From the NCBI GenBank assembly GCA_964372215.1, contig CAYJQC010000011.1, positions 1-64,000 of the forward strand: a stretch of DNA of 64,000 nt, written 5' to 3'. Origin of the DNA: DAIMFL01 sp964372215 (GTDB taxonomy: Bacteria; Pseudomonadota; Alphaproteobacteria; Dongiales; Dongiaceae). Both the position numbers and the translations under genes were made by a program. The notes beneath the pieces were generated by a model that was given only the letters and a program-made list of their open reading frames with translations, had not been told where the DNA came from and searched no databases. Shown one piece after another: positions 8,437 to 17,669 of this stretch (the first letter of the stretch is position 1; every line of letters begins with the position of its first letter).

Positions 8437-9327
8437 GTGAAGATCCTGGTGACCGGCGGCGGCGGGCAACTCGGCCGCGCCCTGTTGACTGCGGCCGCGG
8501 GCACCGCCGACGATTGCCGCGGCCTCGACGCCGCCGCCCTCGACGTCACCGGGCGCGACGCCGTCCTGGCGGCGGTGGCGGCGGCGCGGCCCGACATCGT
8601 CGTCAACTGCGCCGCCTACACCGCGGTCGACGACGCCGAGAGCCACGCCGACGCCGCCTTCCGGGTCAACCGCGACGGCCCGGCCCATCTCGCCGAGGCC
8701 TGCGCCGGCGCCAGCCTGCCCTTGATCCACATTTCGACCGACTACGTCTTCGACGGCGAAAAGGGCACGCCCTACACCGAATCCGACCCGGTCGCGCCGC
8801 TCGGCGTCTACGGCGCCAGCAAGGCGGCCGGCGAAGCGGCGGTGCGCGCGCGGCATGAACGCCACCTGATCCTGCGCACCTCGTGGCTCTACGGCGTCGA
8901 CGGCCGCAACTTCGTGAAGACCATGCTGGAACTGGCGGCGACCCGGCCCGAGATCCGCGTCGTCGACGACCAGCAGGGCTGCCCGACCGCGGCGCCCGAC
9001 CTCGCCGCCGCGATCCTCGCCGCCGCCGGCCGCGCGCTGCGGCGGGAGCTCGCCTGGGGCACCTATCACTGCTGCGGCGCCGGCCATACCAGCTGGTTCG
9101 GCCTGGCCTCGGCGATTTTCGACCTGACGGGTTCGCGCGGCGGCGCGACACCGCGTATCGTGCCGATCACCACCGCCGAGATGCCGCGGCCGGCGCGCCG
9201 GCCGCGCTGCTCGGTGCTCGATTGCGGCCGCCTCGCCGCGGCCGGCATCGCGCTGCGGCCGTGGCGGGAAGCGTTGGCCGACATGGTGGGCCGCCTGGCG
9301 CCGGGCGGGAACGGGAGACAGCGATGA
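8437..9327 (+). CDS. rmlD: dTDP-4-dehydrorhamnose reductase
   Basis: 296 residues starting at GTG. Seen: the N-terminal nucleotide-binding GGGGQLGR (7-14), the family signature STDYVFDG (100-107) and the catalytic Tyr125-x3-Lys129 in VYGASK of the extended short-chain dehydrogenase fold. It reduces dTDP-4-keto-L-rhamnose to dTDP-L-rhamnose using NAD(P)H, the last step of the pathway. The stop codon overlaps the rmlA start by four bases (ATGA), indicating translational coupling. Confidence 0.95.
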   Translation: MKILVTGGGGQLGRALLTAAAGTADDCRGLDAAALDVTGRDAVLAAVAAARPDIVVNCAAYTAVDDAESHADAAFRVNRDGPAHLAEACAGASLPLIHISTDYVFDGEKGTPYTESDPVAPLGVYGASKAAGEAAVRARHERHLILRTSWLYGVDGRNFVKTMLELAATRPEIRVVDDQQGCPTAAPDLAAAILAAAGRALRRELAWGTYHCCGAGHTSWFGLASAIFDLTGSRGGATPRIVPITTAEMPRPARRPRCSVLDCGRLAAAGIALRPWREALADMVGRLAPGGNGRQR

Positions 9328-10229
9328 AGGGAATCATACTCGCCGGCGGCACCGGCACCAGGCTCTACCCGGTGACCATCTCGGTCAGCAAGCAGCTCCT
9401 GCCGCTGTACAACAAGCCGCTGATCTACTACCCGCTCTCGACCCTGATGCTGGCCGGCATCCGCGAGATCCTGGTGATCACCACGCCGGACGACCAGCCG
9501 CTGTTCCGCCGGCTGCTCGGCGACGGCGCGCAGTGGGGCATGTCGTTCGACTACGCCGCCCAGGCGGCGCCCGAGGGCATCGCCCAGGCCTTCCTGATCG
9601 GGCGGGACTTCATCGGGCAAGGCCCCAGCGCGCTGGTGCTCGGCGACAACCTGTTCTACGGCCATGGCATCAGCGACACGCTGCAGCACGCCGCCGCGCG
9701 CAACGCCGGCGCCACCGTGTTCGCCTACGAGGTGCGCGACCCCCAGCGCTACGGCATCGTCGAGATCGATGGCGCGGGCAAGGCCATCAGCATCGAGGAG
9801 AAGCCGCGCCAGCCGCGCTCGAGCTGGGCGGTCACCGGGCTGTACTTCTACGACAGCCGCGTGGTCGACATCGCGGGCGCGCTGAAGCCATCGGCGCGCG
9901 GCGAACTCGAGATCACCGACGTGAACCGCCGCTATCTCGAGGCCGGCGACCTCTGGGTCGAGCGTCTCGGCCGCGGCATCGCCTGGCTCGACACCGGCAC
10001 GCATGATTCGATGCTCGACGCCGCCAACTTCATCGCCGCCATCGAGCGCCGCCAGGCGATGAAGATCGCCTGTGTCGAGGAGATCGCCTGGCGCATGGGC
10101 TGGATCGACGACGCGGCGCTCGAACGCCTGGCCGGCGAGGCGCGGGCCGCCGGCGACCGCGACTACCTGCGCGGCCTGCGCCGGGAGGGCGGGCCGCTCC
10201 ATCCCGTCGAGAGCTCCGCCGCCCGATGA
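9324..10229 (+). CDS. rmlA: Glucose-1-phosphate thymidylyltransferase
   Basis: 301 residues, typical of RmlA. Seen: the nucleotide-binding GGTGTRLYPVT at residues 8-18, the conserved SKQLLPLYNKPLIYYPLSTL segment, LVLGDNLFYG with the metal-binding Asp, and EKPRQPRSSWAVTGLYFYD. It couples glucose-1-phosphate to dTTP, making dTDP-glucose, and is feedback-controlled by dTDP-rhamnose in characterised members. Four-base overlaps occur at both ends, with rmlD and with the next methyltransferase gene. The gene for the second step, rmlB, is not in this window. Confidence 0.96.
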   Translation: MKGIILAGGTGTRLYPVTISVSKQLLPLYNKPLIYYPLSTLMLAGIREILVITTPDDQPLFRRLLGDGAQWGMSFDYAAQAAPEGIAQAFLIGRDFIGQGPSALVLGDNLFYGHGISDTLQHAAARNAGATVFAYEVRDPQRYGIVEIDGAGKAISIEEKPRQPRSSWAVTGLYFYDSRVVDIAGALKPSARGELEITDVNRRYLEAGDLWVERLGRGIAWLDTGTHDSMLDAANFIAAIERRQAMKIACVEEIAWRMGWIDDAALERLAGEARAAGDRDYLRGLRREGGPLHPVESSAAR

Positions 10230-10948
10230 CCTCCATCCTCGCCGATATCTGGTCGATCGTGCGGTTCCATGGCCGCAACATCGCGCGCAACACCGCCCAG
10301 AACCTGGCGTCCTGCGGCAAGTCGGTGGCCAAGACCGTGCGCGAGCATTACCGCTACGAACGCCCGCTCGGCATCCGCACCACCGGCTATGCCTATCGCC
10401 GCAAGGGCCAGGCGGACGCCAACGCGTTCCGCGACGACGTGCTGTACGAGCCGACCGGCTATGGCCAGCTCAAGCGGGTCTGCGCCCTGGTCGGCCCCGG
10501 GCCGGACGACGTGGTGATGGATTTCGGCTGCGGCAAGGGCCGCGCCGTCGCGTATTTCGCCACCCGGGGGGTGCGGCGGTCGGTCGGCGTCGAGTTTCGC
10601 CCCGAGCTGGTGGAGATCGCCCGCGCCAACGCCGCCGGCCTGGTCGGCCGGAACTCGGAGATCGAGATCCTGCAGGGCGATTTCCTGGCGGTCGATCTCG
10701 ACCCGGTGACCCTGTTCTTCATGTACAACCCGGCCGGCGAGAAGACCCTGAAGGCGCTCGCCCGGCGGATCGAGGACAGCCTGGCGCGGGCGCCCCGGCC
10801 GATCCGGCTGGCCTATGTGTTTCCGATCTGCGCCCAGGTGTTCGACGACTGCCCGTGGCTGCGGCGCCGGCCGGCCGACGAGCGCGCGGCGGCCGACATC
10901 GCCATCTGGGTCGGCGGCCCGGACCGGTCGGGCGCCGCCCCGGCATGA
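10226..10948 (+). CDS. Class I SAM-dependent methyltransferase
   Basis: 240 residues. Seen: the SAM-binding motif MDFGCGKGRA (98-107), then VGVEFRPELVEIARANA and a FFMYNPAGE segment. The basic N-terminal 60 residues may bind membrane or acceptor. The GCGKGR form followed by an YNP motif resembles small methyltransferases found in polysaccharide clusters. The substrate is unknown, with a rhamnose or other sugar of the repeat unit plausible from context. ATGA overlaps on both sides place it firmly in the rml operon. Confidence 0.8.
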   Translation: MTSILADIWSIVRFHGRNIARNTAQNLASCGKSVAKTVREHYRYERPLGIRTTGYAYRRKGQADANAFRDDVLYEPTGYGQLKRVCALVGPGPDDVVMDFGCGKGRAVAYFATRGVRRSVGVEFRPELVEIARANAAGLVGRNSEIEILQGDFLAVDLDPVTLFFMYNPAGEKTLKALARRIEDSLARAPRPIRLAYVFPICAQVFDDCPWLRRRPADERAAADIAIWVGGPDRSGAAPA

Positions 10949-11811
10949 CCGACCTGCTGCGCCGCGCCCGGCGCCGGCTCAAGGGCCTGCTCGCCGCCAC
11001 GCTGTGGGCCTATGACGGGGCGGCGCTGGCGGCCGCGCTCGCACGCCTGGGCGTGCAGCCCGGCGACACCGCGATGGTCCACGCCTCCTGGCTGCCCGGG
11101 AACGGCTTCCTCCCGAGTGCCAAGGGGGGCGGGCCGGCCGGCTTCGTGGCGGCGCTCCAGGCGGCGGTCGGCCCGGCGGGCCTCCTGGTGATGCCGAGCT
11201 TCACCTATCACGACGAAAGCTCGGCGGCGTTCCTGGCGCGCGGGGGCGTCATGGACGTGCGCCGCTCGGCCTCGCGCATGGGCCTGCTGTCCGAGGTGTT
11301 CCGCCGGGCCAAGGGCGTCGAGCGCAGCCTGTCGCCGACCCATCCGCTGGCCGCCTGGGGGCCGGACGCCGCGTCCTTCCTGGCCGGCCACCAGGCGACC
11401 CCAGCGCCGTTCGGGCCGGACAGCCCGTTCGCCCGGCTGGTGGCGCGCGACGCCCGGATCCTGCTGGTCGACGCGCCGTTCTCCACCGTCACCTTCACCC
11501 ATTTCCTGGAGGACCGGATCCGGCATAGTCTCGCGGTGCCGTTCTACGAGGCCGCGCCGATCGCCGGCACGGTGATCGACGGGCAAGGGAACCGCCTGAC
11601 CGTGCCGACCCTGGTGATCACCGAGGCCGCCAACCAGGCCCGCCGCGAGCCCCGCCTGGTGGCCCGGCTGGAGGCGGCCGGCGCGATCCGGCGCGCCCGG
11701 CTCGGCAACACCAGGCTCGCCGTGCTCGACGCCCGCGCCATGGTGGCGGCCGCCGACCGCATGGTCGCCGAGGGCGACTCGTTCTTCGCCGACGGGCAGC
11801 GCATCACGTGA
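10945..11811 (+). CDS. AAC(3)-family N-acetyltransferase (probable sugar acetyltransferase)
   Basis: 288 residues. Seen: AMVHASW (43-49), LVMPSFTYHD (81-90), MGLLSEVFR and the family signature RSLSPTHPLAAWG (127-139) with the conserved His133. Known: this fold was named from aminoglycoside 3-N-acetyltransferases that use acetyl-CoA, but many members in polysaccharide clusters acetylate amino sugars. Being inside the rml operon with four-base overlaps on both sides, this copy more likely acts on a glycan precursor than on an antibiotic. It should not be read as a resistance gene without evidence. Confidence 0.82.
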   Translation: MTDLLRRARRRLKGLLAATLWAYDGAALAAALARLGVQPGDTAMVHASWLPGNGFLPSAKGGGPAGFVAALQAAVGPAGLLVMPSFTYHDESSAAFLARGGVMDVRRSASRMGLLSEVFRRAKGVERSLSPTHPLAAWGPDAASFLAGHQATPAPFGPDSPFARLVARDARILLVDAPFSTVTFTHFLEDRIRHSLAVPFYEAAPIAGTVIDGQGNRLTVPTLVITEAANQARREPRLVARLEAAGAIRRARLGNTRLAVLDARAMVAAADRMVAEGDSFFADGQRIT

Positions 11812-12968
11812 GCGGGCGGCCGCCGACCCGGCTGGAGCAGGCGGCGCGCGCCTGGGGCGAGCGGCTCGGACTCGGCGCCACCCGGCCGGCCGACACCCGC
11901 GTCCATCTCGACGCCGCGATTCGCTGGCTGTGCCACGCCCAGGACGTCGCCAAGAAGGACGGGGTGCGCGACGACGGGGTGGCCCAGACCTTTCTGGTGA
12001 AGAGCCGGCGCTGGGCGGCCTCGTACCCGGAGACCACCGGCTACATCATCCCGACCTTCTACCGCTACTGGCGGCTCACGGGCCGCGCCGAGATCCGCGC
12101 CCGTGCGGTGCGCATGGCCGACTGGGAATGCGCGGTCCAGCATGCCTCGGGCGGCGTGCTCGCCGGCGCGCTCGGCGATTCGCCCGAGCCGACCGTGTTC
12201 AACACCGGCCAGGTGCTGTTCGGCTGGGTCCGCGCCTTCGAGGAGGAGGGGACCGAGGCCTATCGCGCGGCGGCGCTGCGGGCCGCGACCTGGCTGTGCG
12301 ACGTGCAGGACGCGGACGGAGGCTGGCGCCGGTTCGCCTCGCCGTTCACCCAGGCCCGGGTCAATCTCTACAACACCCGCAGCGCCTGGGGCCTGTTGCG
12401 CGCCCACGAGATCACCGGCGAGGCGCGCTTCCGCGACGCCGCGATCCGCAACGTCGACTGGGCGCTCGGCCAGCAGCACGACAACGGCTGGTTCCCGCAT
12501 AACTGCCTGTCCGACGACCGCCAGCCCTATACCCACACCATCGCCTATGCCATGCGCGGGGTGATGGAGATCGGCGCGGCGCTCGGCAACGAGCGCTATG
12601 TCGCCGCGGCCCGCCGGATCGGCGACGCCATGCTCGCCGCCCAGCCGGATTCGGGCCGCCTGCCGGGGCGCTTCGACAAGGACTGGCGGCCGACCGTGCG
12701 CTGGTCCTGCCTGACCGGCATCGCCCAGCTCGCCATCAACTGGGCCCGGCTCTACGAGATCACGGCCGAGGACAGGTACCGCCAGGGCACCCGGCGCGCC
12801 AACGCCTTCCTCAAGTCCACCCAGAAGCTCGCCGGCGATCCCGACGAGCTCGGCGGCATCAAGGGCTCGCACCCGATCGACGGGCTGTACCACCCCTGGC
12901 AGTACCCGAACTGGGCCGCCAAGTTCTTCGCCGACGCCCTGATGCTCGAGGACCGGGTGTTCGGGTAG
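11808..12968 (+). CDS. Alpha/alpha-toroid (six-hairpin-like) protein of polysaccharide locus
   Basis: 386 residues, GTG start overlapping the previous stop (GTGA). Seen: repeated helical hairpins with the pattern x-W-x2-x-Q-x2-D-G-W/G-x-W, for example WLCDVQDADGGWRR and WALGQQHDNGWFPHN, and a conserved C-terminal end IKGSHPIDGLYHPWQYPNWA. This layout is that of six-hairpin glycosidases, cellulases and N-acylglucosamine epimerases. There is no signal peptide, so it should be cytoplasmic, which is odd for a glycanase. A sugar isomerase, a lyase or an assembly factor are all possible. It is the last gene of the rml operon and ends 10 bp from a convergent gene. Confidence 0.68.
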   Translation: MSGRPPTRLEQAARAWGERLGLGATRPADTRVHLDAAIRWLCHAQDVAKKDGVRDDGVAQTFLVKSRRWAASYPETTGYIIPTFYRYWRLTGRAEIRARAVRMADWECAVQHASGGVLAGALGDSPEPTVFNTGQVLFGWVRAFEEEGTEAYRAAALRAATWLCDVQDADGGWRRFASPFTQARVNLYNTRSAWGLLRAHEITGEARFRDAAIRNVDWALGQQHDNGWFPHNCLSDDRQPYTHTIAYAMRGVMEIGAALGNERYVAAARRIGDAMLAAQPDSGRLPGRFDKDWRPTVRWSCLTGIAQLAINWARLYEITAEDRYRQGTRRANAFLKSTQKLAGDPDELGGIKGSHPIDGLYHPWQYPNWAAKFFADALMLEDRVFG

Positions 12969-12978
12969 CCCCGGCGCC

Positions 12979-14568
12979 TCAGCCGGAACTCATCCGCAGG
13001 CGCTCGAACATGCCGTCGAAGGTCACGCCGTCATGGGCGGCGATCAAGGCGCGCAGCGCCGCCGCGAGCGGCGACTCCTTGCGCACGAGATAGAGATCGT
13101 GGCGCGGCTGCCGCCGGTAGCTGGCGCTGCCGGGCCGGTAGATCGGCAAGAAGTAGGTATCGTAGGCGCCATCGGCGCCGAGCAGGATGTTGCGCGCCTG
13201 GTTCTCCCAGCTGCGCGTCGTGCTGCGCTGGAAATCGAGCGCCCGAATCCGCCGCAGGTCGTCATAAGTGTGCACCACGATCAGGTCGGGGGCGTAGCGC
13301 TCGACGTCCTCCGGCAGGATCACCCGGCGGCTGAGCTCGGCGGTGTTGAGGCCCCAGGAATCGATCGCGATCCAGCCCGAGCGATAGGGCAGCATCCCGG
13401 CCTCGGTCACCAGCATGGTGCCGCGCGGCAGCGCCCGCAGCTCGGCAGCGAAGGGCGCGACGTTGTCGTCGCGCGATAGCGCGGGCCCGTCCAGCACGGC
13501 ATGGGCGAGGGTCGGCAGCGCCGCCAGCGCGGCCACCGCCATCAGCGGCAGCCGCAGGCCCGCCTCGATCGGCAGGCGCAGGAACAGAATTATCATGAGC
13601 AGGTAGATCGGCGCCTGGAAGCGCAGGCCGACATTCTGCTCCTGGCGGATCGCGGCGTAGAACACGAGGCCGGCGGCGATGGTCGCGAGCAGCGCCGCGT
13701 TCGCCACCACGAAGCCACGCAGCCGGCGGAAGGGCAGGGTGATCGCCGCCGCCAGCAGGATCAGCGTCACCGGGTTGGACAACGCGAAGTAGTTCGCCCT
13801 GATTCCGTCGAGATGGAAGATGCCGAGGAGGTCGCCCATGCCCGCGGTCTTGACATAGAACGGCAGCGGCATGAGCGCGCCGAAATAGCTCCAGCGCCAC
13901 AGGAAATAGGCGAGTCCCGGCAGCAGCAGGAGCAGTCCGCAGGCGAGCCAGGCCCGCCGGCTGTGCCGCTGTCGCCACAGCAGCGCCGCGGCGAGCGGGC
14001 CGGCGACCACCACGCCGTCCGGCCGCACCAGGCAGGTGCAGAGCGCGGCGGCAAAGAACCCGACCGGCGTGCCGCGTTGATGGAACAGGACCATCAGGGC
14101 GATCGGCGCCAGGAAGACATAGACCGAGAAGCCGGTCAGCGCCGGCAGCAGGAAGCTGGTGCCCGCCAGCAGGATCGCCAGCAGCGCGCCCTGGAGGGCA
14201 CGCAGCCGCGGGCTGCCGGCCGTCGCGCCGGCGACGGCGAGCCGATGCAGCGTCGCGAAGGTGACGAGCGCCCCCAGCATCGTGAGCAGGCCGGCCCCGG
14301 CGGCGGGCGGCAAACCGAGCCGCCGCAGCGCGGCAAGCGCCACCATGAACAGGAAGTCGGTGGCGCCCTCGGTCGGTGGCCCGCCGGGATAGAACGAGAT
14401 GACCCCGGAATCGGCCAGGTTGGACGCATAGGCGAACAGCATCGCCGCGTCCTCGGCCGGCAGCACGGCGCCGCGCGCGGCCAGGACAGCGGCGCCGGCG
14501 AAGACCAGCAGGACCAGGGCGCCGCCCACCAGAAGCCCGAAATCAATACGAGGCGAGGCTGACGGCAT
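12979..14568 (-). CDS. Polytopic membrane protein, probable GT-C-type glycosyltransferase
   Basis: 529 residues. Seen: about 10-12 membrane helices in the first 370 residues, an early periplasmic loop with acidic residues (AEDAAMLFAYASNL) and a downstream GGPPTEGATDFLFM segment, then a soluble C-terminal domain of about 160 residues (VTEAGMLPYRSGWIAIDSWG). This topology, and the loop resembling those of AftB-like arabinofuranosyltransferases, suggest a GT-C enzyme using a polyprenyl-phosphate sugar donor in the periplasm. The specific family is not recognised. It reads toward the rml operon and may be co-transcribed with the genes at 14784-17415, although a 215-bp gap separates it from the next. 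Confidence 0.65.
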   Translation of the reverse strand: MPSASPRIDFGLLVGGALVLLVFAGAAVLAARGAVLPAEDAAMLFAYASNLADSGVISFYPGGPPTEGATDFLFMVALAALRRLGLPPAAGAGLLTMLGALVTFATLHRLAVAGATAGSPRLRALQGALLAILLAGTSFLLPALTGFSVYVFLAPIALMVLFHQRGTPVGFFAAALCTCLVRPDGVVVAGPLAAALLWRQRHSRRAWLACGLLLLLPGLAYFLWRWSYFGALMPLPFYVKTAGMGDLLGIFHLDGIRANYFALSNPVTLILLAAAITLPFRRLRGFVVANAALLATIAAGLVFYAAIRQEQNVGLRFQAPIYLLMIILFLRLPIEAGLRLPLMAVAALAALPTLAHAVLDGPALSRDDNVAPFAAELRALPRGTMLVTEAGMLPYRSGWIAIDSWGLNTAELSRRVILPEDVERYAPDLIVVHTYDDLRRIRALDFQRSTTRSWENQARNILLGADGAYDTYFLPIYRPGSASYRRQPRHDLYLVRKESPLAAALRALIAAHDGVTFDGMFERLRMSSG

Positions 14569-14783
14569 GGCTGACCGGCCGGACCACTGGTGACGGGGTG
14601 GCTACTATGTCGGACGCAGGCGGAAAGCTCAAAGTGGACGGGGAAGAAAGCCTTCGGCTTGGCCCGGGCAACCTCATCAGGGTGTTTCGCCGACGTGCCG
14701 ATGCTCAAGGACCGGACACTCGGCCTGGGTCGGCGCCGGCGCTTTGGGCGGAAGCTGAACCGCAAGGAGTGCCGCCTGCGCGG

Positions 14784-16190
14784 CTAAGCCGACTCGCGTT
14801 CGCGCGCCTCGCGGACAAGTCCGATCACGGCAATCACAGACAGGAAGGGCAACAGGAAAATCCGGTAGAACGACCAGCCGATGTACACGCTGTGGATAAC
14901 CCAGACGAGCAGGATGATCAGGCACATCCATCTGCCATTCGCGTGCGAGAACAGGAAGCGCGCGTGTCTGATCATGGCGCCGCCGGACAGCAGAATGAGG
15001 CAGATGTAGTAGACTTGTACCACGCCACGAACCGTCTGTTCGCCGAGCGTTCCGAGCATGCGCAGATCCGGCAAGGTCGCCGCTTCGGTTCCCCAGGTGT
15101 TGGCTTGCTTCAGCGGGACCAGGGACAGAAATTTCGCCGGATTCTGGATGATCCATGTGATGGCGTCGCGCATGAGCCTGCGATCCAGGTCGATCAGTTC
15201 GGCGCCGCTTGCGCGCTTCTGTTCCTCGGACCAGTCCTGCATCAGCCCGTCCGAGCGATCGTTGTTTCCCCACCACAGTACCCAGCCCGCATTGGCGCTG
15301 ACGGGGACGAATCTGTCGAAGGTCAGGTAGTTCCGAACGGTCCATGGGGCGATGGTCGCGGACGCGAGCAGGAAAGCGATGCCACAGGCTGATGCGATGA
15401 CTTTCCATCTGGCCTTCGTGAAAATGCGGTCGACCGCAAGAATGACCAGCAGCGGGACCGCGACGGGCTTGATCAACGATGTCAGGCCGATGAGAAATCC
15501 TGTTACGGCAGGGTGCTTTTTCAGCGATACCAACAAGCAAAGTGTAAACGACAATAGAGGTGCGTAAATTATCGTCTGGGAAACGATGATCATCGTCGGA
15601 TTCAAAGCATAGAGGAGTGCGGCGACGCGTGCCTCGGCAGGCCTCATGATGGATTGGGCGATCCGGTACACGAGCAAGACCGTGCACGCGTCGAGAAGGC
15701 AGTTGACGACCGCCAGTATGTGCCAGTCGCGACCGAGCAGCAGATAGAATACGGATGCAAAGAGTACGTAACCCGGCGGCCAATGTGCATCCGGGCCGTT
15801 CGCGCGGACATAGCCCAAGCCCTGCGCAACATTCCAGGCTGCCAGCTCGTGATTGGCCGGGTCGCCAGTCGGTTCGACGGGCACGATAACCAGTGCCGCA
15901 ATGCGCAGGCTCAACGCGATCGCAACTATGACGGCCGGTGCCGGCACGCGCCATGCTCCGCCGAAGAGAAGTGATCTTGGGCCGGTTCTGCTGAGCCTTA
16001 GCAGGACGAGCGCCGCCATGGACGCAAGAGCGACTGCGGCATATCCCGCGAACATGGTCGAAAGACTGCCCTGAGCCTTGATGAGCGGAAAGACGGCGGC
16101 GGAAACAATAAGCGACGCACCACAGATTTGGGTAAGCAGGATAAGCACGGCCATAAGGTAGGACCGAAGTTTCTCGTCTGTGGACTGCAT
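14784..16190 (-). CDS. GT39/ArnT-like membrane glycosyltransferase
   Basis: With the ATG at 16190 the protein is 468 residues; an upstream open frame would run into the SGNH gene and is not hydrophobic, so it was rejected. Seen: about 11-12 membrane helices, a first large periplasmic loop carrying GDPANHELAAWNVAQGLGYV and HWPPGYVLF, and the ALLYALNPTMIIVSQ pattern of PMT_2 (PF13231) proteins. Known: these GT-C enzymes use polyprenyl-phosphate-linked sugars on the periplasmic side. Its acceptor is unknown, with the local glycan or a surface protein plausible. The gene is A/T-richer than the rml operon, and its codon use differs by eye. Confidence 0.77.
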   Translation of the reverse strand: MQSTDEKLRSYLMAVLILLTQICGASLIVSAAVFPLIKAQGSLSTMFAGYAAVALASMAALVLLRLSRTGPRSLLFGGAWRVPAPAVIVAIALSLRIAALVIVPVEPTGDPANHELAAWNVAQGLGYVRANGPDAHWPPGYVLFASVFYLLLGRDWHILAVVNCLLDACTVLLVYRIAQSIMRPAEARVAALLYALNPTMIIVSQTIIYAPLLSFTLCLLVSLKKHPAVTGFLIGLTSLIKPVAVPLLVILAVDRIFTKARWKVIASACGIAFLLASATIAPWTVRNYLTFDRFVPVSANAGWVLWWGNNDRSDGLMQDWSEEQKRASGAELIDLDRRLMRDAITWIIQNPAKFLSLVPLKQANTWGTEAATLPDLRMLGTLGEQTVRGVVQVYYICLILLSGGAMIRHARFLFSHANGRWMCLIILLVWVIHSVYIGWSFYRIFLLPFLSVIAVIGLVREARERESA

Positions 16191-16302
16191 CGAAATGACT
16201 CGTCCTGCCGCTTGTCCCGATCTTCTCGCAAGCAGTCGGGATCTGCCTGATGCGTTGGCCCAGTCGCCAATTGAGATTTGACGTTCGGTACCAACGCGGG
16301 AG

Positions 16303-17415
16303 TTAGTGGACGACCTGCTCAGCGGTCGCCACCAAGGCGGCGAAAGCCGGCGAGTTCTCAAGTGCTTCGGCAACGCGCGCCGCCTGGGCCGCGCTGCCCG
16401 TATCCGTGAAGTGGACCGAGTCGACGAAATGGCCGCCATCAGCCGGGATCGAGTCCTCGCCTTCGACCAGCAGCGCGTCAGACTCCAGCGCCACCTCGCG
16501 GATCACGGCGTTGAAGGCGTCGAATCCGGCGAGCGCCTGTTCGTTCGACATGTAGGGCATGTAGTATCGGCTGGTGATCGACGCTTCCTGCCGCTGCTCA
16601 GGCGTCTGATCGTGGCGCAGCCGCTGCGAAAAGGTGATCAGCACGACGAGCGGCGCCACGGCGCGGCTGTCGGTCACCAAGGCGCGTAGCCGGCCGCGGA
16701 AGGGCTCCGCCAGGACGCTCGGCTCAGCCTGCAGCTTGCCCTCGCTCTTCTCGCCTTCGGCCTGATGGCGCATGACGAGCAGGTTCTTTTCCACGAGGTA
16801 CCAGAGCAGCGAGTAGCGCGACGGCCAGCTCATCGCCTCCTCGGTGCGCTGGGTCACCAGACCCTGCCGAACAGCGAGCTCGTAGCTGGTGGCGCTCAAG
16901 TCGTTGGTCGCCTCGTAGATGACGATCACATCGGGGTCGAAGGCCCGCACGCGAAACTGCAGCGAGCGCTGCAGGCTATCGAGGGTGTAACCGGGCACCC
17001 CGGCGTTGAGGTAGTCGATCGTCGCCTCCGGCCAATGCTCCTGCAGCGACCGCCATACCAGCTCGGGCCAAGTCCGGTCGTTGCCGGAAACCTCGGCGCA
17101 ATAGGTGGTCGATCCGCCGAGGAACGCCAGGCGGAGCGTCCCCGGGGGCTTGGGCACCGCAATCTCCGGGCTGCGGAAGCCGAGCGAGTTGATGGCGATC
17201 GGGCCGGTGACGCTGTTCTTGATCGGGACGCGCAGCCCGCTCTCGGGGTCGACGGCATAGGACTCCTCGATACCCCACATGTCGCCATGTTTGATCCACT
17301 GGCGAACCCGGACGGCCCCCTCGGCAAGGGCGACCACAAGCAGGCACCCGGCAATCGTCACACCAACCATGATTAGGCGGGCGGCGCGGGGCGTAAACAT
17401 GCCGGTATCCTTCAT
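16303..17415 (-). CDS. Membrane-anchored SGNH/GDSL hydrolase
   Basis: 370 residues from the ATG at 17415. Seen: a single N-terminal helix at about residues 12-32 with the bulk outside; the catalytic Ser102 in LGGSTTY (block I); YEATNDL (Asn block); and Asp332-x2-His335 in DSVHFTD (block V). This is a complete SGNH catalytic set. Known: such proteins act as esterases or, in AlgX/AlgJ-like cases, as O-acetyltransferases on exported polysaccharides. Inferred: periplasmic de-esterification or acylation of the exopolysaccharide. Likely the first gene of a minus-strand group with 14784-16190. The 17416-17669 gap is shared with a divergent operon. Confidence 0.83.
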   Translation of the reverse strand: MKDTGMFTPRAARLIMVGVTIAGCLLVVALAEGAVRVRQWIKHGDMWGIEESYAVDPESGLRVPIKNSVTGPIAINSLGFRSPEIAVPKPPGTLRLAFLGGSTTYCAEVSGNDRTWPELVWRSLQEHWPEATIDYLNAGVPGYTLDSLQRSLQFRVRAFDPDVIVIYEATNDLSATSYELAVRQGLVTQRTEEAMSWPSRYSLLWYLVEKNLLVMRHQAEGEKSEGKLQAEPSVLAEPFRGRLRALVTDSRAVAPLVVLITFSQRLRHDQTPEQRQEASITSRYYMPYMSNEQALAGFDAFNAVIREVALESDALLVEGEDSIPADGGHFVDSVHFTDTGSAAQAARVAEALENSPAFAALVATAEQVVH

Positions 17416-17602
17416 GGCTTCCTCGTATCTGCACCGCCCGATTGCTCGCCGTGCCCTGTTAAACCCCTGGAACAGCGCTCGGATACTGAAGCAGGAGGCA
17501 CGACCCTGTCTATCGCCGACATCGGGCTCCCGCGGGTCGTATTCGATGCGGCCGGAAGGTTGCGACAGGCACCCGTGGCGAGGCCGGACACCCATTTCCC
17601 GA

Positions 17603-17632
17603 TTTCGAGCCTGGCCGCGGAGTTGCTATAGT
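17603..17632 (+). promoter_or_regulatory. Possible sigma-70-type promoter upstream of methyltransferase gene
   Basis: In the divergent gap 17416-17669 a TATAGT hexamer (17627-17632) lies 38 bases before the ATG at 17670. A poor -35 candidate (TTCGAG, 17604-17609) precedes it at 17-bp spacing. The -10 agrees with consensus at four of six positions, but the -35 is weak. No other element in this gap is supported. Confidence 0.25.
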
Positions 17633-17669
17633 CCGAGGCTGCATCCAAGTAGCGGGATAACGCCCCGGA

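Noticed and set aside
10945..11811. Aminoglycoside 3-N-acetyltransferase as antibiotic resistance
   Set aside because: The family name comes from resistance enzymes, but the gene is translationally coupled within a sugar operon, so a glycan role is better supported.
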